Below, piece after piece: positions 7,905 to 18,177 of a stretch of 57,746 nucleotides of DNA. The notes beneath the pieces are model-generated. The model did no database searches. It saw only the letters and a list, made by a program, of their open reading frames with translations, and was not told where the DNA came from. The stretch lies in assembly GCA_964535025.1 (NCBI GenBank), contig CAZHRW010000040.1, positions 1 through 57,746 of the forward strand, read 5' to 3'. The translations under genes were made by a program, and so were the position numbers. The stretch is from JAAYZK01 sp964535025. GTDB lineage: Bacteria > Planctomycetota > Phycisphaerae > SM23-33 > FEN-1343. The stretch's first letter is position 1, and each line of letters starts with the position of its first letter.

Positions 7905-8137
7905 GGTAAGCTGGGTAAAATATCCGAGAATTCCGGTTTTGTGGAGTCCTCCGTCGACGGCATCTATTCGGGGACGGCTTATGGCCGCGGACCTGACAGT
8001 TTACCCAGTTTAAACCGAGTTTTCCGAGAATTCGGAGTCTTGCCGTTTTGGGGCGCGTTAAGCTGGGCAAGCTACGGGATTTGTTGGGTTTCGCGCCCTC
8101 CGAGAATTCGGAGAATTCGGGTTTTATGCCGTCCTCC
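7905..8137. repeat. GAATTCGGA-type repeats and CTGGGTAA inverted pairs
   Basis: CCGAGAATTC blocks occur at about 7923-7935, 8027-8040 and 8100-8117 (CCGAGAATTCGGAGAATTCG), each followed by GGTTTT or GTTTT and then GTCCTCCG or a variant. AAGCTGGGTAAA (7909) is repeated as AAGCTGGGCAAG (8062) and inverted as TTTACCCAGTTTAA (8001). No gene is supported in 7872-8409; the remaining bases show nothing I can name. Confidence 0.65.
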
Positions 8138-8409
8138 GCGTGGTTATCGGACGTTTCGACGCCGAAATCCGGGGGCTTCAAGCTAATGAGGGACGCTTGG
8201 AGCATCCCGGGCCGTCAACGAGCTTTCGCGATTGCGAATCGATTCCCCGTGATCGCGAATGTTCTTGGCAGGGCCGTGAAGCCCAAAGGAAGCCGGGCCC
8301 GCCGCGACGGCTCGTTCGGCTCCCGCCGGCGGCGGCGACGGGAACCGAAGGCGACGACGGGAGGCGACCTCCGATCGTCGAAAATGGTAATCTAAGGCGC
8401 CACAGTTGC

Positions 8410-9720
8410 TTAGTGGCACTCCAGGACGTCCACATCGGCCTTGAATTGCGCCAGCCCCTCGGCCTGGACGGCGCCCATGGTGGCGTCGATGTCGACGGTG
8501 GTGGCGCCCCACTGGCGGCAGCGCACGTCGGCGTGTTGTGCTATGTACTGCATCAGACGGCCGTTACGGAAATCGGCGCGGAGCTTGACGGTCACGGTGC
8601 CGCCGGTGATCCGACGGCGAACCGCGTCGGCCACCGCCTCCAGGCCGTCCCCACGCGCCGCCGAGATGATCAGACCGTCGGCGTAACGGCTCTGCAACGT
8701 CAGCAGGACCGCCGGGTCGTTGATCCGGTCGACCTTGTTGAGCACCAGCAGACGATCCTTGTCGCCGCAGCCGATTTCGCCCAGAACCTCATTGACGGCA
8801 ACGATTTGCTGATCGACCCGCTCGTGCGAGGCATCGGCCACGTGCAGCAGCAGGTCCGCGTGAACGGCCTCCTCCAGCGTCGCCTTGAACGACGCCACCA
8901 GCAAATGCGGCAGGTTGGCCACAAACCCGACCGTGTCGCTGAGCAGCACCACCTGCCCGTCGGCGAGGTCCCAGCGGCTTGTTTTGGTGTCCAGCGTGGC
9001 GAACAGCTTGTCCTCGGCCAACACCGCGGCGTCGGTGAGACGGTTCATCAGCGTGCTCTTGCCGGCGTTGGTGTAGCCGACCAAGCAGACGGTGAACAGG
9101 TCGGAGCGGCTCTTGACAGTCCGTATCTTTCGGCTGTCAATGGACTTGAGTTGACGCTTCAGATCGGTCACCCGCTTGCGGACCAGCCGGCGGTCGACCT
9201 CGATCTGCTTTTCGCCGGGCCCGCGGGTGCCGATGCCGCCGATCGCGGCCTGGCCGCCGGCGATCCGTTCGAGGTGGGTCCACATGTGCCGCAGGCGGGG
9301 GTAGGTGTACTCGAGCTGGGCCAATTCCACCTGCAGGCGGGCCTCGTGGGTGCGGGCGCGGCCGGCGAAGATGTCGAGAATTAACTCGCTGCGATCAATA
9401 ACCTTACGCTCGACGACCTCCTCGAGGTCGCGGATCTGCGCCGGCGAGAGGTCGTTGTCGAAGATCACCACGTCGGCCTCGGCCGCCGCGGCCCGCAGGC
9501 CGATCTCCTCGGCCTTGCCCGAGCCGACGTAGTACGTCGCGTTGACCGTTCGCCGCCGGGCGAACATCTCATCGACGACGACAGCCCCCGCAGTCCTGGC
9601 CAGGCTTCGCAGCTCGCCGAGGGGATCGTGCGCATCTATTTGGCTATCAGGGGTTTCCACGCAGACGAGCAGCGCACGCTCGGCCGCGACGGCCAAGTCA
9701 GTCCGTGTGAGTTTGTCCAT
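8410..9720 (-). CDS. hflX: Ribosome-associated GTPase HflX
   Basis: A 436-aa protein with the two-part HflX architecture. Residues 1-190 form the nucleotide-binding-like N-terminal domain and helical hairpin, with the family sequence ELAQLEYTYPRLRHMWTHLER and the glycine-rich GGIGTRGPGEKQIEVDRR. Residues about 207-370 are the G domain: GYTNAGKST (G1), DTVGF (G3), NKVD (G4) and ISAARGDG (G5). HflX splits stalled or hibernating 70S ribosomes in stress and heat shock. Length is normal (E. coli 426 aa). The purine-rich AGGAG lies rather far (about 14 bases) from the ATG at 9720, but no better internal start exists. It is divergent from the giant surface-protein gene and appears monocistronic. Confidence 0.96.
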   Translation of the reverse strand: MDKLTRTDLAVAAERALLVCVETPDSQIDAHDPLGELRSLARTAGAVVVDEMFARRRTVNATYYVGSGKAEEIGLRAAAAEADVVIFDNDLSPAQIRDLEEVVERKVIDRSELILDIFAGRARTHEARLQVELAQLEYTYPRLRHMWTHLERIAGGQAAIGGIGTRGPGEKQIEVDRRLVRKRVTDLKRQLKSIDSRKIRTVKSRSDLFTVCLVGYTNAGKSTLMNRLTDAAVLAEDKLFATLDTKTSRWDLADGQVVLLSDTVGFVANLPHLLVASFKATLEEAVHADLLLHVADASHERVDQQIVAVNEVLGEIGCGDKDRLLVLNKVDRINDPAVLLTLQSRYADGLIISAARGDGLEAVADAVRRRITGGTVTVKLRADFRNGRLMQYIAQHADVRCRQWGATTVDIDATMGAVQAEGLAQFKADVDVLECH

Positions 9721-9886
9721 ACGGAAGTGGGGTTCTCCTGCCTTATCCGGTTGTCCTACCCATTATAACGCGCACGGGGCACAATAACACGCCCGCAATC
9801 GCGGCAGATTCCGCCCAAACGGCTGGACGGTCGCGGCCGCCGCGGCCGATAAGGTCCCTAAGCACGGATGCTTGGAGGCACTGGTC

Positions 9887-12800
9887 ATGGATGCCCCCCC
9901 CGCCGCGGCCCCCCCGCGGGCCGAGCCGCTCGAACCTCGACTGCTGCTGGCCGCCGCCCTCAGCGATCTTCGGATCGACGGGGACTTCGTCGTCTGGTCC
10001 GCCTTCGACGGCCACGATCACGAGATCTTCGCCTATGGCGGCGACGGGCTGCGCCAACTCACCGACAACGCCGTCGATGACGCCGCGCCGCGGCTGGACG
10101 GCTCGGTGGTCGTCTGGCAGCGGAAGGTGTCAAATCAATGGGAGATCTACGCTTACGATCTCCTCGCCGACGTGGTCCCACGCCGGCTCACCGATAATGC
10201 TACGAACGACACCGCCCCGCAGATCGACGGCGACACGGTCATCTGGCTGGCTGACGACGGCCGCTGCGACCAGGTCGTCCGCTACGATCTGGCCACGGGC
10301 AGCCGGCTGCAGCTGACCAGCGGGGGCCACGCCGCGAAATACGCCCGGATCGCCGCGGGGAACATCACGTGGTACGCCAGCGACGGAACCGACGACGAGA
10401 TCTACCTTTACGACGGGACCGCCACGCGGAAGGTCACCGACAACACGCGGCCGGACAAGGCGCCGCGGGTGTCGGCCACGCACGTCGTCTGGCGGGGCTT
10501 CGACGGAAACGATGATGAGATCTATCTTTACGACATCGCCACGGGCGACACGACGCCGATTACCGATAACGACCACCAGGACTACTACGCCGCGCTGACC
10601 GACCGGGCGGTCGTCTACACGGGCAGTGATGGAAACGATTACGATGTCTACGTTTACGACATCGCCAGCGGTGCGGTCACAGCGCTGACCGACAACGACG
10701 CCAACGACTGGAGCCCCAACGTCACCGCCGACGGCGCGGTCTGGGTGGATGGAAGTACGGGTCAGATTTGGCGTTACGACGACACCACCGGCACGGCGGC
10801 CGCCTTGACCGACGACGACGGCCCCCACACCGACCCGGCCGCGACCGCCGACCGGGCCGTGTGGATCCGGGACGATGTCCTCATCCTGCTCGACACACGC
10901 ACCGACACGGGGGCCGTCTGGTTCACCCCCTTCGCGCCTGTCGCCGAACCCCTTGTCTGGATTGAAGATGCGCGCTGCGACGAGGGCAACGGCCCCGGTG
11001 TGATGCACTTCGTCGTCCGGCTGAACCGCCCCACCGACCACCCCGTCACGCTCACCTACCGCACCACGGCCGACGGGGACGCCACGGCCGGCGAGGACTA
11101 CGAGGCCGTCGAAGGCACGCTGACCTTCCTGCCCGGCGAGGTGGCGCGGACGATCGGCGTTCCGATCCTCGGCGAGCTGGAACTTGAGCCTGACGAGACA
11201 TTTAGCGTCGCGCTCGCCGACGTCGACGGCGCCGTCGGCACCGGCGGGGCCGCCGTCGGCACCCTCGTCGACGACGACACGCCGGAGGTGTCGATCCTCG
11301 ACGCGGCGGTCCGCGAAGGCGACGCCGCCGCCGCACTGACGTTCACCGTCCGTCTCTCCCGGCCCATCGTAAATCCTTCCTGTCCAGTGACTTTGCACTA
11401 CGCCACCGTCGACGACCTCCCGGCCGCCGACGCCGTCGCCACGCCCGGGGTCGACTACACGGCCACCGAGGGCACCCTCGAGTTCACCTGGGGCGGCGGT
11501 GTGTCCCAGACGATCACCGTCCCCATCCTCGATGACTCACAAGTCGAGCCCTACGAGACGGTTACCGTTCGCCTGACCGACGTCGTCCACGCCCGTCTCG
11601 CCCGCGACGAGGCCGTCGGCACCCTCGAAAACGACGACACGACCCTCGCCTTCGACGAGGCCTCGGCCCGCCTAGTCCTCGACGAGGGCGCCGAGCAGAC
11701 CACGACGGACTTTCGCTTCACCGTCACACTCGCCCAACCCAGCGCCCTGCCGGTGAACGTCGCGTGGGCCACTGCCGACGACCCGGACGCCACACATGCT
11801 GCAACTGCCGATGATGACTACGTTTGCGCTTCAGGGACCCTCGCGTTCGCTCCTGGCGAGACCGCGCAAACTCTTAGTGTCACTATTACCGGCGACGATG
11901 GTATCGAGCCCGACGAGACCTTCGCCGTGGTCTTGTCCAACGCCACGGGAGCCCACATCGACACGCCCCAGGCGATCGGCGTGATCAGCGACGACGATGC
12001 GCCGCGGCTGACGATCGACGATCCGAAGCTCCTCGAAGGCGACTGCCGCGTGTCGATCTATGATGTCACGGCCCCCGAGGGCGATAGTGGGGACAGCACG
12101 TTTTCATTCGCCCTGAGCCTTTCGCAGGCGATGGATGAGCCGATCACCGTTACGTTCGACGTGCGCGGCGACACCGCCGTCGCCGGCGAGGATTTCGCCG
12201 TGCCGAGCGAGCACACGGTGACATTTGATCAGGGCCAGACCGACGCGACGGTCCTCGTCACCGTTCACGGCGACACCGACGTTGAACCCACCGAGCGGTT
12301 CACGGTCGCCCTGACGGACGTCACGGCCGGCGTCGTGCTGGACCGCCGCGAGGCGGTCGGGCGGATCGTCAATGACGACAGTGACTTAGGCGCCTCGATG
12401 GTCTCCGTCCACAACTTGGCGCTGAGCGAGGGCGACGCGGGCTCGGCCGAGTGGCCGGTCCTGGTCCGCTGCCTGCCGGCGCCGGCGCGGACGGTGCGGG
12501 TCGACTACGAGGTCGTCTACGGCTCGGCCGACAGCACCGACTTCGACCGCCCGGCCAACGGGACGCTGACGTTCGAGCCGGGCATGACGGACCGGACGAT
12601 CCCCATCACTATTTTCGGCGATACGGACGTCGAGCCCAACGAGGCCTTCACCGTGCGGCTCACGCGGATCTCCGGCGGCGCGAGCCTGGGCGACACGGCG
12701 GCGACGATCACGATCGTCAACGACGACGACGCCCCCGCGGTCCTGGCGTTCACCGTCCGCCTGGACAAACCCAGCGAGGTCGACGACATCACCGTCGACT

Positions 12801-15800
12801 ACGCCACCGGGCTCGACGACCGGCCGGACGATCCGGACGACGATGAAGACGACCTCCACCCTGCCGGCGCCGACGACTTCGAGGCCGTCCACGGCACGCT
12901 GACCTTCCCCTTCGACGACGACGGCGCGGCGGCGGTGCTGACCCGGACGATCCGCGTTCCCCTCCGCGGGGATCTGTCCCCCGAAGACGACGAGACCTTC
13001 CTGGTCACGCTGTCGGACGCCACCAACGCCAAGATCTTCAAGGCCACGGGCGTCGGGACGATCCTCAACGACGACACGCTGATCGGCTTCGACCCCGCCT
13101 GCCTTGACGTCCGGCTCGCCGAGGGCGACAGCGCCACGACGGACGTCACGCTGGACCTGGTGCTCTCGGACCCGATCACGCGGCCGGTCCGCGTCCGCTA
13201 CATCACCGCCCACGGCGGCGGCGACCACGCGACCCACGACGACGATTACGCACCCGTCGCCGCCCCCGGACGCGAGGTGCTGTTCGTCAAGGACGACGAC
13301 GGCACGTACCGCGCGACGATCACGATCGCGATCGCCGCCGACGCGACCATCGAGGCGGACGAGACGTTCACCGTCACCCTTCTCGACCCGACCGGCGGCA
13401 CGCTCGATGCGGCCGCCGCCGTCGCGACCGTCACGATCCTCGATGACGACACGCCGCGGGTGAGCATCGAGGACGCCTCGGCCGTCGAGGGCGACCGCGG
13501 CGAGACGTCGATGACGTTCACCGTCCGCCTCTCCAAGCCCAACCCCGACCAAAACGTCACCGTCGCCTATGCCACCGACGACCAGACCGCCGTCGCCGGC
13601 GAGGACTACACAGCCACCGCCGGCACGGTCGTTGTCCCCCGGGGCAAGTCGCAGCGCACCCTCACGGTCCCCATCACCGGCGACACGCTCGTCGAGCCCG
13701 CCGAGACCTTCCGCGTGGTCCTGACCGCCGCCGACGGCGCGATTCTCGACGACGGCGACGACGCCACGACCGACGACCGCCCCGTCGCCGTCGGCACGAT
13801 CCTCAACGACGACACGGGCATCCGTATCGGGGACGTCACGTGCATCGAGGGCACCGGGCCCGACACGGCGGTGGACCTCACCGTCACGCTGACCGAGGCG
13901 ACCACCGAAACCGTCACCGTCTGGTACACAACCGCCAACGGCACCGGCGACAACGCCGCCACCGTGCTCGACGACGACTACGTCCCCAGCGGCGACATGA
14001 TCACCTTCGCCCCCGGGCAGACGAGCCGTACGATCACCGTGACCGTCCGGGCCGACAACCGCGTGGAGGATGACGAGACGTTCGGGGTCACACTGTCCGA
14101 CCCCGCCAACGCGGCCTTGCTGGATGACCACGGCGAGGTGACCGACCTGCTGGCGGCGACGGTGACGATCCGCGATGACGACGAGCCCTGGCTGTCGATC
14201 GCCGACGCGTCGCTCGGCGAGGGCGCCGGGGACGGGATGATGCGGTTTGCCGTCTCGCTGACCGGGGCCCCCGCGGCCGAGACGATCACCGTCGGCTACG
14301 CCACCGTCGACGGCAACGCGATCGCCGGCGAGGACTACATTAGGACGACGGGCGAGTTGACCTTCGAGCCGGGCGAGACGGAACACGAGATCAGGGTCCC
14401 GGTTCTGGACGACGACGTCAGCGAGCCGGACGAGACGTTCACCATCGTGCTCAGCGCCCCCGACGGCGTGGACATCATCGACGGGACGGCCACGGGCACG
14501 ATCCGCAACGACGACGCGGCCCTGCGGCTGGCCGCCCCATCGCTGACGATCGACGAGGGCGACGACGGGACGACCGACCTGCCGCTGGCCGTGGAGCTGC
14601 TCCACCCCGTCGACCACGACGTCACCGTCACCGTCGCGACCGCCGACGGCTCGGCCCGCGCCGGCGAGGACTACCGGGCCCTCGCTCAGACAGTGACCTT
14701 CGCCGCCGGCGAGTCGGCCCGGACGGTCACCGTCGAGATCCTCGGCGACACGACCACCGAGACCGACGAAACCTTCGACGTGCGCCTGGTCGACCCCGTC
14801 CCGGCCGCCACGGCGATCGACACGGCCGCCGCGACGGTGACGATCCACAATGACGACGCGATGCCCCGGCTGTCCATCGACGATGCATCGGTCCACGAGG
14901 GCGACGCCGGCATGACGACGATGCGGCTGAAAGTCTGGCTGTCGAACCGGTCCGACCTGCCGATCCACGCCGCGTGGCGGACCGAAGACGGCCCGGCCGC
15001 GACCGCCGGCACGCACTACCAGCCGGTGACCGACGGGACGATCGCCTTCCTGCCGGGGGGGCCGACCGAACAGTGGATCGAGGTCTTCGTCTACGGCGAC
15101 ACGGCCCCCGACGCCGACGCCGTCTTCCTCGTCACGCTCACCGACCCGGTCAACGCCGTCCTCGACGACGGCCAGGCCGCCGCCACGATCCGCAACGACG
15201 ACACCACGATCTCCATCGCCGACGCCGCGATCACCGAGGGCGACGCGGGCCAGCGTCTGCTGTGGCTGACGGTGAGCCTTTCGGCGCCCACGGCCTTCGA
15301 CGTGTCGGTCACCTACGCCACGGCCGACGACACGGCGACCGCGGGTGAAGATTACCTCGCCGTCGGCGAAACGACGCTCACTTTCGACCCGAGCGACACG
15401 ACGCGGACGATCGCCGTCACCATCTGCGGCGACCTGACCGCCGAGGCCGACGAGACCTTCTTCGTCGATCTGACCGGCGCGACCAACGCCGTGATCGACG
15501 ACAACCGGGCGGTCGCGACGATCGCCAACAACGACCCGGACCCCACGCTCTACATCGACGACGTCACGGTCCACGAGGGCGACGGCACGGCCGAGCTGAC
15601 GGTCCGCCTGTCGAATCCGAGCGACCGGCCGGTGGACGTCCACTATACCACCGACGACGAGTCGGCCCGGGCGGGCGGCGATTACGTCGCCGCGACGAAC
15701 GGCATGCTGCGATTCGATCCCGGCTCGGTTACGCGGACGATCTCCATCCTGCTGCTCGACGACAGCGAGGCCGAGGCCGACGAGATCTTCTGGGTGACGT

Positions 15801-18088
15801 TGAGCGGCGTGACCGGCGGGACCTTCGGCGACGCCCAGGCGGCCGTGAAGATCCTCGATGACGACCAGCCGGTCAACACCGCCCGCGTTTCGGTCGTGGC
15901 GGTCGAGCCGGACGGCGTGGTCGAGGGCGACACCGGCACGACGCTGTTGTACTTCGACGTGAGGCTCGACCGCGCCGCCGACGAGAACGTCACCGTCCAG
16001 GTCGCCGCGCTGGACGGCACGGCCCGCGCCGGCGACGACTACGACGACCTCGCCGTCGGGACGCTCACCTTCACCCCCGGCCAGATGAGCCGGACCGTCG
16101 CCGTCGTCGTCCGGGGCGATACGCTGGACGAGGACGACGAGACGGTCTCGCTCGCACTGATCAACGTCACCGGGGCCACCCTGGGGACCGACCGGGCGAC
16201 CGGGGTGATCCTCAACGACGACGACCCGCCGCAGGTGACGATCGCCGATGCCTCGCTCACCGAGGGCGACAGCGGCGCCGAGGACATGACGTTCCTCGTC
16301 ACGCTCACGGCCCCCTCAGGCCGCACGGTCACCGTCGACTATGCCACCGCCGACGGTACGGCGACCGCCGGAATCGACTACGCCGCGTCGTCCGGCACGC
16401 TGGTGTTCGAGCCGGGCGAGACGGAGAAACCGGTGACTGTCCCGGTTTTTGGCGATGAGCTCGCCGAAGCCGATGAGATGTTCACGGTACGGCTGGCGGC
16501 GCCGGCGGTCGCGGCGATGAACGCGACGATCGCCGACGGCGAGGCGGTCGGGACGATCCTCACCGACGAGCCGGTGGTGCCTCGGCCGGACCTGGCGGTG
16601 GCGCTGGAGGCCGTGGGGCTGGGGTCGCTGACGATCCCCGGCGATCGGGCGCGGGTGGTGCTGACGATCTCGAACGTCGGCGAAGCGCGGGCCCTCGGCC
16701 GCGCCGTCGTCCGCCTGTACGCCAGCGCCGACGACAGCCTCGACGGCGCCGACACGCTGCTGGGCGAGAGCCGCCCGCTGGGCGTGAACCTCCGGCCCGG
16801 ACGCACGCGGCGGGCCGCCGTCCTGGCGGTCATCCCCGACACGCTGCCGGTCGACACCCCGTGGACCGTGCTCGCCGAGGTCGAAGCGGTCGCAGGCATC
16901 GACGAGCTGGCCACCGACAACAACGTCGCGCTCGACCCGACGGTGCGGACGACGGCGTGGCGGTTCGGCGCCCTGGACGGCCGTGGCGGCCCGGCGCGGC
17001 TGAGCGTGCCCGATCCGACGGGCACCACCGTCACCTACCACCTCGGCGGCGGGGGCTGGGGCGAGGTCGTCGTCGACCCCGACGGCGGCCGGCGGGTCGT
17101 CCTGCACGATACATCGGCCGCCTCGGCCCTGATCGTCCGCACCCGCCGCGGCGAGCGGGCCCACCTGGCGGGCCTGGCGGCCGACGGGCCCGTCCGCAAG
17201 GTCGTCGCGGCGACGACCGACGTCGCCGGCGATATCACACTGGGCGGCGCCGCCGTGGTGCTGCTGGGCGACGTGACCGGCGGGACGATCGCGCTGGGCG
17301 GCGCGAGCGGCGCGGCGACGGTCCGCCTCGACCATGCCACCGACGCGGCGCTGACCAGCGGCGCGGCCCTGCGGGCCCTCATCGCCCGCGCGTGGCGGGA
17401 CACCGACGGCCAGGCCGACCGGGTGGCCGCCCCGTCGCTGCAGAAGCTCGTCATCAACGGCGGCGAGGCCGGCGACTTCGACGCCGACCTGGACCTCGCA
17501 GCCGGCCGCCTGGGCGCCGCGGTCGTCACCGGCGACGTCACCGGCCGCTGGAGCGCCGGCGCCGCCGGCGCCATTGTCATTCGCGGCAGCCTGCTGGGCG
17601 GCGGGATCGACCTGAGCGATCCGCCCGCCGGCGGGGGGTTGACCCTGGGCCGGCTGGTGGTCGGCGGCGACCTCACCGACAGCACGGTCCGCACCCGCGG
17701 CTCGATGGGCGCGGTGCGTGTCCGCGGCCTGCACGGCGCCCGGCTGCTGGCGGGCGTGGACGCGGCCGTCGCCGACCATCCCGCGGGGGTGAGCGACCTG
17801 GTCGCCCCCGACGCGACGATCCGGGCGGTGAAGGTCGCCGGGGCGGGGGGCTCGACCGAGCGGTTCGTCACCGACAGCCACATCGCCGCGCCGACGCTGG
17901 GGGTGATCAGCCTGCTGAATGCCGATTTCGCCGGCGGCGACGGCATCGGCCTGTGGGCCGACGGCCGCACCGGCCGTCCCATCCGCCGCGTTGTCCACGT
18001 CGACCGTCTCACCCGTGACCGCTGGGTCTGGCCCGTCCGCCGCGGCCCGTTCGGCGGGCCTGAAGACCTGATCCATCTGCTCGGATGA
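9887..18088 (+). CDS. Giant LEPR-motif surface protein: beta-propeller, 16 Calx-beta repeats, CARDB-like domain
   Basis: About 2733 aa. Right after the start is EPLEPRLLLAAA, the LEPR-xLL N-terminal motif of large planctomycete exported proteins. Residues about 25-345 form a TolB/WD40-like propeller with repeated DGDxVVW...DDEIYLYD...TDN units. Residues about 355-2230 are 16 Calx-beta units of about 117 residues, each opening with an SIxDASxxEGD strand, with a central DET motif and a closing NDD/DDD loop; these acidic loops bind calcium in homologues. Unit 6 lacks its first strand and unit 4 has it doubled. Residues about 2232-2355 resemble CARDB; the rest is glycine/aspartate-rich beta repeats ending in RDRWVWPVRRGPFGGPEDLI, a typical end for this class. 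GGAGG lies 8 bases before ATG 9887; the TTG at 9872 in frame is less likely. Probably cell surface or matrix, adhesion-like; exact role unknown. Confidence 0.92.
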   Translation: MDAPPAAAPPRAEPLEPRLLLAAALSDLRIDGDFVVWSAFDGHDHEIFAYGGDGLRQLTDNAVDDAAPRLDGSVVVWQRKVSNQWEIYAYDLLADVVPRRLTDNATNDTAPQIDGDTVIWLADDGRCDQVVRYDLATGSRLQLTSGGHAAKYARIAAGNITWYASDGTDDEIYLYDGTATRKVTDNTRPDKAPRVSATHVVWRGFDGNDDEIYLYDIATGDTTPITDNDHQDYYAALTDRAVVYTGSDGNDYDVYVYDIASGAVTALTDNDANDWSPNVTADGAVWVDGSTGQIWRYDDTTGTAAALTDDDGPHTDPAATADRAVWIRDDVLILLDTRTDTGAVWFTPFAPVAEPLVWIEDARCDEGNGPGVMHFVVRLNRPTDHPVTLTYRTTADGDATAGEDYEAVEGTLTFLPGEVARTIGVPILGELELEPDETFSVALADVDGAVGTGGAAVGTLVDDDTPEVSILDAAVREGDAAAALTFTVRLSRPIVNPSCPVTLHYATVDDLPAADAVATPGVDYTATEGTLEFTWGGGVSQTITVPILDDSQVEPYETVTVRLTDVVHARLARDEAVGTLENDDTTLAFDEASARLVLDEGAEQTTTDFRFTVTLAQPSALPVNVAWATADDPDATHAATADDDYVCASGTLAFAPGETAQTLSVTITGDDGIEPDETFAVVLSNATGAHIDTPQAIGVISDDDAPRLTIDDPKLLEGDCRVSIYDVTAPEGDSGDSTFSFALSLSQAMDEPITVTFDVRGDTAVAGEDFAVPSEHTVTFDQGQTDATVLVTVHGDTDVEPTERFTVALTDVTAGVVLDRREAVGRIVNDDSDLGASMVSVHNLALSEGDAGSAEWPVLVRCLPAPARTVRVDYEVVYGSADSTDFDRPANGTLTFEPGMTDRTIPITIFGDTDVEPNEAFTVRLTRISGGASLGDTAATITIVNDDDAPAVLAFTVRLDKPSEVDDITVDYATGLDDRPDDPDDDEDDLHPAGADDFEAVHGTLTFPFDDDGAAAVLTRTIRVPLRGDLSPEDDETFLVTLSDATNAKIFKATGVGTILNDDTLIGFDPACLDVRLAEGDSATTDVTLDLVLSDPITRPVRVRYITAHGGGDHATHDDDYAPVAAPGREVLFVKDDDGTYRATITIAIAADATIEADETFTVTLLDPTGGTLDAAAAVATVTILDDDTPRVSIEDASAVEGDRGETSMTFTVRLSKPNPDQNVTVAYATDDQTAVAGEDYTATAGTVVVPRGKSQRTLTVPITGDTLVEPAETFRVVLTAADGAILDDGDDATTDDRPVAVGTILNDDTGIRIGDVTCIEGTGPDTAVDLTVTLTEATTETVTVWYTTANGTGDNAATVLDDDYVPSGDMITFAPGQTSRTITVTVRADNRVEDDETFGVTLSDPANAALLDDHGEVTDLLAATVTIRDDDEPWLSIADASLGEGAGDGMMRFAVSLTGAPAAETITVGYATVDGNAIAGEDYIRTTGELTFEPGETEHEIRVPVLDDDVSEPDETFTIVLSAPDGVDIIDGTATGTIRNDDAALRLAAPSLTIDEGDDGTTDLPLAVELLHPVDHDVTVTVATADGSARAGEDYRALAQTVTFAAGESARTVTVEILGDTTTETDETFDVRLVDPVPAATAIDTAAATVTIHNDDAMPRLSIDDASVHEGDAGMTTMRLKVWLSNRSDLPIHAAWRTEDGPAATAGTHYQPVTDGTIAFLPGGPTEQWIEVFVYGDTAPDADAVFLVTLTDPVNAVLDDGQAAATIRNDDTTISIADAAITEGDAGQRLLWLTVSLSAPTAFDVSVTYATADDTATAGEDYLAVGETTLTFDPSDTTRTIAVTICGDLTAEADETFFVDLTGATNAVIDDNRAVATIANNDPDPTLYIDDVTVHEGDGTAELTVRLSNPSDRPVDVHYTTDDESARAGGDYVAATNGMLRFDPGSVTRTISILLLDDSEAEADEIFWVTLSGVTGGTFGDAQAAVKILDDDQPVNTARVSVVAVEPDGVVEGDTGTTLLYFDVRLDRAADENVTVQVAALDGTARAGDDYDDLAVGTLTFTPGQMSRTVAVVVRGDTLDEDDETVSLALINVTGATLGTDRATGVILNDDDPPQVTIADASLTEGDSGAEDMTFLVTLTAPSGRTVTVDYATADGTATAGIDYAASSGTLVFEPGETEKPVTVPVFGDELAEADEMFTVRLAAPAVAAMNATIADGEAVGTILTDEPVVPRPDLAVALEAVGLGSLTIPGDRARVVLTISNVGEARALGRAVVRLYASADDSLDGADTLLGESRPLGVNLRPGRTRRAAVLAVIPDTLPVDTPWTVLAEVEAVAGIDELATDNNVALDPTVRTTAWRFGALDGRGGPARLSVPDPTGTTVTYHLGGGGWGEVVVDPDGGRRVVLHDTSAASALIVRTRRGERAHLAGLAADGPVRKVVAATTDVAGDITLGGAAVVLLGDVTGGTIALGGASGAATVRLDHATDAALTSGAALRALIARAWRDTDGQADRVAAPSLQKLVINGGEAGDFDADLDLAAGRLGAAVVTGDVTGRWSAGAAGAIVIRGSLLGGGIDLSDPPAGGGLTLGRLVVGGDLTDSTVRTRGSMGAVRVRGLHGARLLAGVDAAVADHPAGVSDLVAPDATIRAVKVAGAGGSTERFVTDSHIAAPTLGVISLLNADFAGGDGIGLWADGRTGRPIRRVVHVDRLTRDRWVWPVRRGPFGGPEDLIHLLG

Positions 18089-18094
18089 CAGGGG

Positions 18095-18124
18095 TTGCAT
18101 CCGGCGGGCGGTCGCGGGCATAAT
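18095..18124 (+). promoter_or_regulatory. Putative sigma-70-type promoter of the ThuA-like gene
   Basis: TTGCAT (18095-18100), an 18-base spacer and CATAAT (18119-18124) match the vegetative consensus at 4/6 and 5/6. The start codon is 53 bases downstream of the -10 box. Confidence 0.45.
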
Positions 18125-18177
18125 ACGCAGCCATCGGCCGGCGCCGGGCGCCGGCGCGCGAGAAGTCAGGAGACGGC

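Noticed and set aside
9872..9886. TTG start of the giant protein at 9872
   Set aside because: The ribosome site GGAGG overlaps the alternative start region and is ideally placed for ATG 9887.
10130..16332. Long minus-strand open frames inside the giant surface-protein gene
   Set aside because: High GC at third codon positions leaves the opposite strand open. Their translations are low-complexity (Asp/Gly/Val/Arg rich) and lack any domain.
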